NCBI GenBank assembly: GCA_944326625.1 | Contig: CALVER010000031.1 | Location: 1 to 11,395, forward strand | Direction: 5' to 3' | Source: Candidatus Gastranaerophilales bacterium | GTDB taxonomy: Bacteria > Cyanobacteriota > Vampirovibrionia > Gastranaerophilales > Gastranaerophilaceae | Length of the DNA: 11,395 nucleotides | In this document: positions 6,690 to 11,395 of the stretch, piece by piece | Layout: each line of letters begins with the position of its first letter | Numbering within the stretch: the stretch's first letter is position 1 | Program-made: the position numbers and the translations under genes | Notes under the pieces: generated by a model | Told to the model about the DNA's origin: nothing | What the model saw: the letters and a program-made list of their open reading frames with translations, nothing else | Databases searched by the model: none

Positions 6690-9600
6690 ATGTTAAATAT
6701 TGATTGTTTATCCGGTGAAAAATTTTTAGAATACAGAGATTATGTCAAAAAATCATGGTCTTTTGCTGTTACGGGATTAACTTCGCTTTTAAGGCTTTTG
6801 TTAGTCAAAAATGCCCGTGACTATTCCAAAAAGAAAATTCTGTTTGTTACATCAACCGAACAGAATGCATTAAAATTTCAAAACGATTTCAAAAAAGGTT
6901 TTGATATTGATGCCGCGTTAATACCTTTCCAAAATATTTCAATGTATGAGGGAATTTCGCCGAATTTGTATGAATATTCCGAGCAGATAAAAATTTTGCG
7001 TCAAAAACCCGATATAGTTATTTGCCCTGTTAAGACTCTGCTTGAAAAGTTTCCGGATGAAGAATTTTTCGAGAAAAATTCTTTGAAAATAAAAGTGGGT
7101 GGCGAGGTTAATTTAAAAGAATTAAGCCAAAAGCTAGTTAATTTGGGCTACAAACGTGCCACAATGGTGAGCGATATCGGTGAATTTAGCATAAGGGGCG
7201 ATATTGCGGATATTTTTTCACTGGACGATAACCCTGTAAGGATTGAATTATGGGGAGATGAAGTTGTAGATATCAGGTATTTTAACAATGAAACTCAAAA
7301 ATCAGTCGAAAAGGCAAAAGAGGTTGAGATTTTACCTGTATATAAATTTGTGCTTGATGAAAACAGCCCGAAACTAAACGAGGAAGACGAAGGGTATTTT
7401 GAAGGGATTGAAGTTTATCAGAATTATTTTAATGACAACCTTGTCGGGGTTTTGGATTATTTAGAAGACTATATAATTGTTTTTGACGAAACGTCTGAAA
7501 TTTACTCAAAGTATGAATTTGTTGCGGGGAATTTGGAAAAACAACTTGAGGAAAATTTAAAACTTGAGCTTTTAAAACCGTTAAATGGCAAAAATCATTT
7601 TACTTTTGAAGAATTTTTGAGAAAAACGTCTTATTTCGTAAAAATCGGTCTTAATAATTTTATAGACGGCGAAATGGATGATATTATTGAATTTAACGCC
7701 ATGCCGCTTCAAAATTTTGAGGCGAATTTAGATGCAATAGCCGATTTTATAAAAGAACGATCCGCTGAATTTAATGACGGCGGGTATAAAATTATCATAG
7801 CAACGGATTACCCTGAGCGTGTCAAGCAAATCTTGAGCGAGCGGGAAATATTTGACGTTGAATATACTGAAAGCCTTGCAAGCGCCGGATGTATTCTCGA
7901 GGATTGCAAAACAATTGTAATGACCGATAGAGAACTGTTTAACAAACGTTCCAAAGAAATTACCGCGGCAAAACGTTCATATTACAAAGAAAAACCTGAA
8001 TTTATCGAAAATATAAATGATATTCAGGAAGGAGAATACGTTGTTCATACAATTCACGGGGTGGGGATATACAGAGGGCTTACCCAGCAGGAAATTGACG
8101 GGCAGCTGAAAGATTACCTGACAATCGAATATGCTGCAAAAGACAGGCTGCACATTCCTGCAGAACAAATTAACATGCTTGTCAGATACCGCGGCTCCGG
8201 AAATATCAAGCCGAAACTTTCCAGAATGGGCGGTAAAGATTGGGAAAACACCAAGGCAAGGGTTAAAAAAGAAGTTGAAGCTGTTGCGTATGATCTTTTG
8301 AGACTTTATGCAAGACGAAAAATGCAAAAAGGATTTCAGTTTTTGCCTGATACCACATGGCAGGTGGAAATGGAAGAAGCTTTTGAATTTGTTGAAACTC
8401 CCGATCAGATGCGTGCAATAAACGAAGTCAAGGCCGATATGGAAAGTGATGAGCCTATGGACAGACTAATTTGCGGTGATGTGGGTTTTGGTAAAACTGA
8501 AGTTGCAATGAGAGCTATTTTTAAAGCAATAACTTCCGGCAAACAGGTGGCGGTTGTTGTCCCGACCACTATTCTTGCGCTCCAGCATTTTCAAACAATG
8601 TCTGAAAGATTTAAGCCTTTTGGGGTTCATGTTGAATTGCTTTCAAGATTCAGGAGTAAAAAAGAGCAGAAAGATACGATAAAAAATCTTGCAACAGGAA
8701 GCTGCGACGTGGTAATCGGTACTCACAGGCTTTTGCAGGACGGAATTGTATTCAAAGATTTGGGGCTTCTTGTAATTGACGAGGAACACAGATTTGGCGT
8801 CCGCCATAAAGAAAAACTTAAACAGTTGCGTGAAAATATTGATATTATTACAATGTCTGCAACGCCTATTCCGAGAACTCTTTATATGTCGCTATCGGGA
8901 ATTAAAGATATGTCGGTTATTAATACTCCTCCCAAAAACAGGCTTCCTATAAAAACCTATGTCGGCGAGTGGAATGAAAATATGGTTAAAAATGCCATTA
9001 TTCATGAGCTTGACCGCGAAGGACAGGTTTTTTATCTTTATAATCGTGTTGAAACTATTGAAGAATTTAAATTTCATCTGCAAAAACTTGTACCCAATGC
9101 CCGAATTGCCGTAGGACACGGACAGATGGACGAAAAACAGCTTGAAGAAGTAATTGTTAATTTTGCAAACCATGAATATGATATTCTTCTTGCAACAACG
9201 ATTATTGAAAACGGAATTGATATTCCTAATGCAAATACAATGATTATCCATGATGCAGACAGATTCGGACTTGCGCAGTTGTATCAATTAAGAGGTCGTG
9301 TCGGTCGTTCCCAAAGACAGGCTTATTGTTATTGTTTTTACAGAAAAAGTAAAGAGATTACAAAAGACGCAGTACACAGATTAAAAGCTATAAAAGAATT
9401 CACAACACTCGGAAGCGGTTATCAAATCGCATTAAGGGATGTCGAGATAAGAGGGGTCGGAAATATTCTCGGCACCAAGCAGCACGGTCACATGATAAAT
9501 GTCGGTTTTGATACATATTGCCAGCTTCTGGAGGAAACTGTTCAGGAGCTGCAGGGTCATTATGTGGAAAAATCAGAACCCACTATTGTTGATATAAATG

Positions 9601-10052
9601 TAACAGCATTTATTCCGGATGAATGGGTTGGGTCTGCTGATCAAAAAATGATAGAATACAAACGTCTGGCGGATGTAAAATCTCAGCTTGAATTGGATTA
9701 TATAACCGAGGAGTGGAAAGACAGATTTGCAAAACCTCCCGAAAGCGTTGAAAATTTAATAAAATTAATCAAGATAAGGCTCGCCGCAACTGATGTAAAG
9801 ATTTCGCTCATACGTGAAACTCCGGAAAATATCAGGATTTATACGCCATTTACCCAGCCTGAGTGGAATATAATTCAAAAAGCGCTTCCCGGTAATATAT
9901 TAAAACGTATAAAGTTTACAATTGCACCGAAATCTTGTGAGGAAGGCAATTCAATTATTTTGCTAAATAATTCGTATATGAATTTTGATGAAGTATTTAA
10001 CATTTTAACGGATTTGTTTTATTATATTTATAAAGTCAGTCATGAATATTAA
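6690..10052 (+). CDS. mfd: Transcription-repair coupling factor Mfd
   Basis: A 1120-residue DNA translocase that removes RNA polymerase stalled at lesions and recruits UvrA to start nucleotide excision repair. Domain order is complete: a UvrB-like N-terminal part (about 1-300) for UvrA interaction, a linker region, the CarD-like RNA polymerase-interacting domain (from G448, GEYVVHTIHGVGIYRG), the superfamily 2 motor with Walker A GDVGFGKTE (about 596-604), DEEH box (697-700), MSATPIPRT (722-730) and QLRGRVGRS (866-874), the TRG translocation motif (about 905-945, with LRDVEIRGVGNILG), and the C-terminal domain. Length is close to the E. coli protein (1148). The start is 2 nt after the previous stop (TAATAATG) with no clear ribosome binding site, so reinitiation from the upstream gene is likely. 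Confidence 0.98.
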   Translation: MLNIDCLSGEKFLEYRDYVKKSWSFAVTGLTSLLRLLLVKNARDYSKKKILFVTSTEQNALKFQNDFKKGFDIDAALIPFQNISMYEGISPNLYEYSEQIKILRQKPDIVICPVKTLLEKFPDEEFFEKNSLKIKVGGEVNLKELSQKLVNLGYKRATMVSDIGEFSIRGDIADIFSLDDNPVRIELWGDEVVDIRYFNNETQKSVEKAKEVEILPVYKFVLDENSPKLNEEDEGYFEGIEVYQNYFNDNLVGVLDYLEDYIIVFDETSEIYSKYEFVAGNLEKQLEENLKLELLKPLNGKNHFTFEEFLRKTSYFVKIGLNNFIDGEMDDIIEFNAMPLQNFEANLDAIADFIKERSAEFNDGGYKIIIATDYPERVKQILSEREIFDVEYTESLASAGCILEDCKTIVMTDRELFNKRSKEITAAKRSYYKEKPEFIENINDIQEGEYVVHTIHGVGIYRGLTQQEIDGQLKDYLTIEYAAKDRLHIPAEQINMLVRYRGSGNIKPKLSRMGGKDWENTKARVKKEVEAVAYDLLRLYARRKMQKGFQFLPDTTWQVEMEEAFEFVETPDQMRAINEVKADMESDEPMDRLICGDVGFGKTEVAMRAIFKAITSGKQVAVVVPTTILALQHFQTMSERFKPFGVHVELLSRFRSKKEQKDTIKNLATGSCDVVIGTHRLLQDGIVFKDLGLLVIDEEHRFGVRHKEKLKQLRENIDIITMSATPIPRTLYMSLSGIKDMSVINTPPKNRLPIKTYVGEWNENMVKNAIIHELDREGQVFYLYNRVETIEEFKFHLQKLVPNARIAVGHGQMDEKQLEEVIVNFANHEYDILLATTIIENGIDIPNANTMIIHDADRFGLAQLYQLRGRVGRSQRQAYCYCFYRKSKEITKDAVHRLKAIKEFTTLGSGYQIALRDVEIRGVGNILGTKQHGHMINVGFDTYCQLLEETVQELQGHYVEKSEPTIVDINVTAFIPDEWVGSADQKMIEYKRLADVKSQLELDYITEEWKDRFAKPPESVENLIKLIKIRLAATDVKISLIRETPENIRIYTPFTQPEWNIIQKALPGNILKRIKFTIAPKSCEEGNSIILLNNSYMNFDEVFNILTDLFYYIYKVSHEY

Positions 10053-10068
10053 ATAAGGAGACATTTAT

Positions 10069-11199
10069 ATGAAGGGAAAAAAATTACTTGCAACACTTGC
10101 GGTATCAGCAGTATTGTTTGCAGGCTGCGGTCTTAAATCTCATGAGGCCGTTATTAAGGTAAATGACAATGTTATCACGCAGGCACAATTTGACAAAGCT
10201 TTTGACAAACAAGCCGACAATTCCGCATTCGCAAGAATGGGAATAAAAATTAAAGAAAATCCTAACGGCTTTATGTATTTGATGATTAAAGAACGTGTTA
10301 CTAATGAATTAATCATCAGAGCGCTTTTGGATGAAGAATTGGCAAAACGTAACATTAAGGTTACAAAAGATGATGTTGATCAGGCCGTAAAAGAAATTAT
10401 TGATAAAGTAGGTTCTAAAGAACAGCTTAATTTGATTTTAAAACAAAACGGAATTTCTTCCTCACAATTCAGAAAAGATTTGCAGGAAGAAGTCAAGATG
10501 AAAAAACTTGCTTTGCAATTGGGTGACAGCAATGTCTCTGATGCTGAAGCTAAAAAATTCTATGATGATAACGTTGCTAAATTCAAATATCCGGAAAAAG
10601 TCAGAGCATCTCATATTTTGATTTCCGCAAACCCTGTTGAAATTGAAGAAGTTATTACTTCTGATCCGAAAAATAAAGAGCTTAAACCGGAAGAAATTAA
10701 AGCAAAAGTCAATGAAGAACTTAACGCAAGAAAAGCTAAAGCTGACAAATTATACAACGAAGTAAAAACAAATGTTGATAACTTTGCAAAACTTGCAAAA
10801 GAAAATTCTGATGATACAACTACTGCTGTAAAAGGCGGTGACTTAGGGTTCTTTGCAAAAGAAGAAATGGTGCCGGAATTTTCAAAAGCTGCGTTTGCAC
10901 AACGTCCGAATACTGTCTCACCGGTTGTTAAGTCACAATACGGCTATCACATAATTCTTGTGACAGACAGAATGGAAGCAGGCCAGGAGCCGTTTGAAAA
11001 AGCAAAAGTTGAAATTAAAAACTACCTGACGAACCAAAAACAGCTTAAACTTCTTGATGATTTGACTGAATCTTTGAAGAAAAATGCAAAAATTGAATTT
11101 GTAAATCCCGAATATGATCCGAAAAATATTCAGGATAAGCTTCAAAAAGAAGTCAAACAGCAGATTGATAATGCAAAGCCTAAAGCTGAAGAAAAATAA
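10069..11199 (+). CDS. PrsA/SurA-type peptidyl-prolyl isomerase lipoprotein
   Basis: 376 residues. The N-terminus MKGKKLLATLAVSAVLFAGC is a lipoprotein signal peptide with the lipidated cysteine at C20, so the protein is membrane-anchored and faces outside. Residues about 24-160 form a SurA/PrsA N-terminal chaperone domain; about 178-300 is a parvulin domain with SHIL (181-184), GGDLGFF (256-262), MVPEFSKAAF (267-276) and YGYHII (291-296). H182 and H294 match the conserved histidines. A charged insert of about 34 residues (189-222) sits after the first parvulin strand, and the C-terminus (about 300-376) is Lys/Glu/Gln-rich and helical. It should help fold exported or envelope proteins. AAGGAG at 10055-10060 lies 8 nt before the ATG, 17 nt after the mfd stop. 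It is last in the murA operon. Confidence 0.93.
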   Translation: MKGKKLLATLAVSAVLFAGCGLKSHEAVIKVNDNVITQAQFDKAFDKQADNSAFARMGIKIKENPNGFMYLMIKERVTNELIIRALLDEELAKRNIKVTKDDVDQAVKEIIDKVGSKEQLNLILKQNGISSSQFRKDLQEEVKMKKLALQLGDSNVSDAEAKKFYDDNVAKFKYPEKVRASHILISANPVEIEEVITSDPKNKELKPEEIKAKVNEELNARKAKADKLYNEVKTNVDNFAKLAKENSDDTTTAVKGGDLGFFAKEEMVPEFSKAAFAQRPNTVSPVVKSQYGYHIILVTDRMEAGQEPFEKAKVEIKNYLTNQKQLKLLDDLTESLKKNAKIEFVNPEYDPKNIQDKLQKEVKQQIDNAKPKAEEK

Positions 11200-11200
11200 T

Positions 11201-11227
11201 AAAAAGCACCCGTAAGGGTGCTTTTTT
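11201..11227 (+). terminator. Intrinsic terminator of the murA-mfd operon
   Basis: GCACCC (11206-11211), loop GTAA (11212-11215), GGGTGC (11216-11221) and six T. Five A before the stem pair with the T run. The GUAA loop is a GNRA tetraloop. It begins 2 nt after the stop of the lipoprotein gene. Confidence 0.95.
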
Positions 11228-11311
11228 ATTGCCAAAATAAAGTAATTTAATAACACCAAAAAAAAGAGAAAAGCTACGGAATTTTAAAGATTTTTCAAAA
11301 CTGGAGAGGGA
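11224..11311 (+). repeat. Degenerate second copy of the pilin promoter/leader module
   Basis: Matches 3943-4038: an exact 13-base block TTTTATTGCCAAA (11224-11236 and 3943-3955), a spacer 8 nt shorter, then GAGAAAAGCTA and 34 identities over 46 positions through the G-rich end (11266-11311 against 3993-4038, counted by eye). Here the ribosome binding site is weakened (AAGAG), the -10 box is lost, the ATG is ACG (11276-11278) and its frame meets TAA after three codons. The nine-G run corresponds to GGAGAGGGA. This is probably a decayed or second leader of the same family. Confidence 0.6.
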
Positions 11312-11320
11312 CAGTAGCTT
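11271..11320 (+). repeat. 7-bp inverted repeat AAGCTAC/GTAGCTT
   Basis: AAGCTAC (11271-11277) and its exact complement GTAGCTT (11314-11320) enclose 36 nt of the degenerate leader. The right arm has no counterpart near the pilin copy at 4003. It could be a weak hairpin or the ends of a small inserted element; chance is possible in AT-rich DNA. Confidence 0.4.
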
Positions 11321-11346
11321 AACCTTCGCAGATTATTATTTTACGG

Positions 11347-11384
11347 GTCATTGCGAGGCCGAGCGAAGCGAGGCCGTGGCAATC
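11347..11384 (+). repeat. GC-rich palindromic repeat of the GTCATTGCGAG...GCAATC type
   Basis: Begins GTCATTGCGAGGCC and ends GGCCGTGGCAATC. Arms ATTGC (11350-11354)/GCAAT (11379-11383) and GGCC (11357-11360)/GGCC (11372-11375) can pair around a centre holding GCGAAGC (11363-11369), a sequence known to make a very stable DNA mini-hairpin. GCGAGGCCG also occurs as a direct repeat (11353-11361, 11368-11376). Its GC content stands out from the rest of the window. Repeats of this wording are scattered through many bacterial genomes and probably spread as non-autonomous elements; that assignment is from memory. Confidence 0.7.
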
Positions 11385-11395
11385 GCAAAGTCGTT

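Larger units (their letters stand above)
11241..11395 (+). other. Open frame without a start running off the right edge
   Basis: From 11241 one frame stays open to the window end (51 codons), passing through the degenerate leader and the GC-rich palindrome to give ...DSSLTFADYYFTGHCEAE... It has no ATG in the visible part. By analogy with 4003-4134 it could be the leader of a second prepilin gene whose start was lost or put out of frame, or it may simply be non-coding. The window ends before any GFTLAEV motif could appear. No other feature is seen in 11228-11395 besides the repeats listed. Confidence 0.25.

Noticed and set aside
8892..9287. A minus-strand ORF of about 130 codons within mfd
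   Set aside because: It is antisense to the conserved helicase motor of mfd; composition and lack of start signals mark it as a shadow.
11347..11395. CRISPR repeat
   Set aside because: Only one unit is visible, with no regular spacers; it is better explained as an interspersed palindromic repeat.
1..11395. tRNA, rRNA or riboswitch genes
   Set aside because: No cloverleaf motifs, rRNA signatures or known riboswitch cores were recognised on either strand; the intergenic gaps are short and taken up by promoters, terminators and the leader repeats.

Overview
This looks like a chromosomal segment of an AT-rich bacterium using the standard code. My best guess is an uncultured Gastranaerophilales/Melainabacteria-type organism (a non-photosynthetic relative of cyanobacteria). 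The main clue is the prepilin N-terminus (GFTLAEVLITLGIIGVVAAM) with its DVNG...PN..G.D.F segment, a pilin style I associate with that group. This is recognition from memory and was not searched. Most of the window is conserved housekeeping DNA with tight gene packing; the unusual part is a short pilin-leader module present twice.

Left block, minus strand (1-3856), read right to left: grpE, dnaJ, a secreted seven-bladed beta-propeller protein, and a COMT-type O-methyltransferase. They are spaced by 17 nt or overlap by 8 and 4 nt, so they are almost certainly one operon behind a TTGTTT/TATAAT promoter near 3880-3907. dnaK is not between grpE and dnaJ, and no CIRCE element is visible. Beyond a short gap the 5' end of rpmB (ribosomal protein L28) runs off the left edge.

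Centre (3857-4956): a divergent intergenic region, then a plus-strand type IV prepilin-like gene with a terminator carrying a UUCG loop. The only good ribosome binding site and start codon lie at 3989-4005, 131 nt before the visible prepilin ATG. The frame from that start is broken by a run of nine G at 4030-4038. Adding one G or removing two would join it to the pilin, so this is either a phase-variable (slippage) prepilin or a sequence error.

Right block, plus strand (4957-11227): murA (TTG start), a 112-residue protein made of two copies of an RWYDxDP module, mfd, and a PrsA/SurA-like parvulin lipoprotein. The block has a clear promoter (TTTACA, 17 nt, TATTAT) and ends at a strong terminator, so it reads as one operon joining peptidoglycan precursor synthesis, transcription-coupled repair and extracytoplasmic folding.

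Right edge (11224-11395): a degenerate copy of the promoter/leader in front of the pilin (exact 13-bp match, then 34 of 46 positions by hand count). It has ACG in place of the ATG and runs into a GC-rich imperfect palindrome of a type that recurs in many bacterial genomes. What follows is outside the window.
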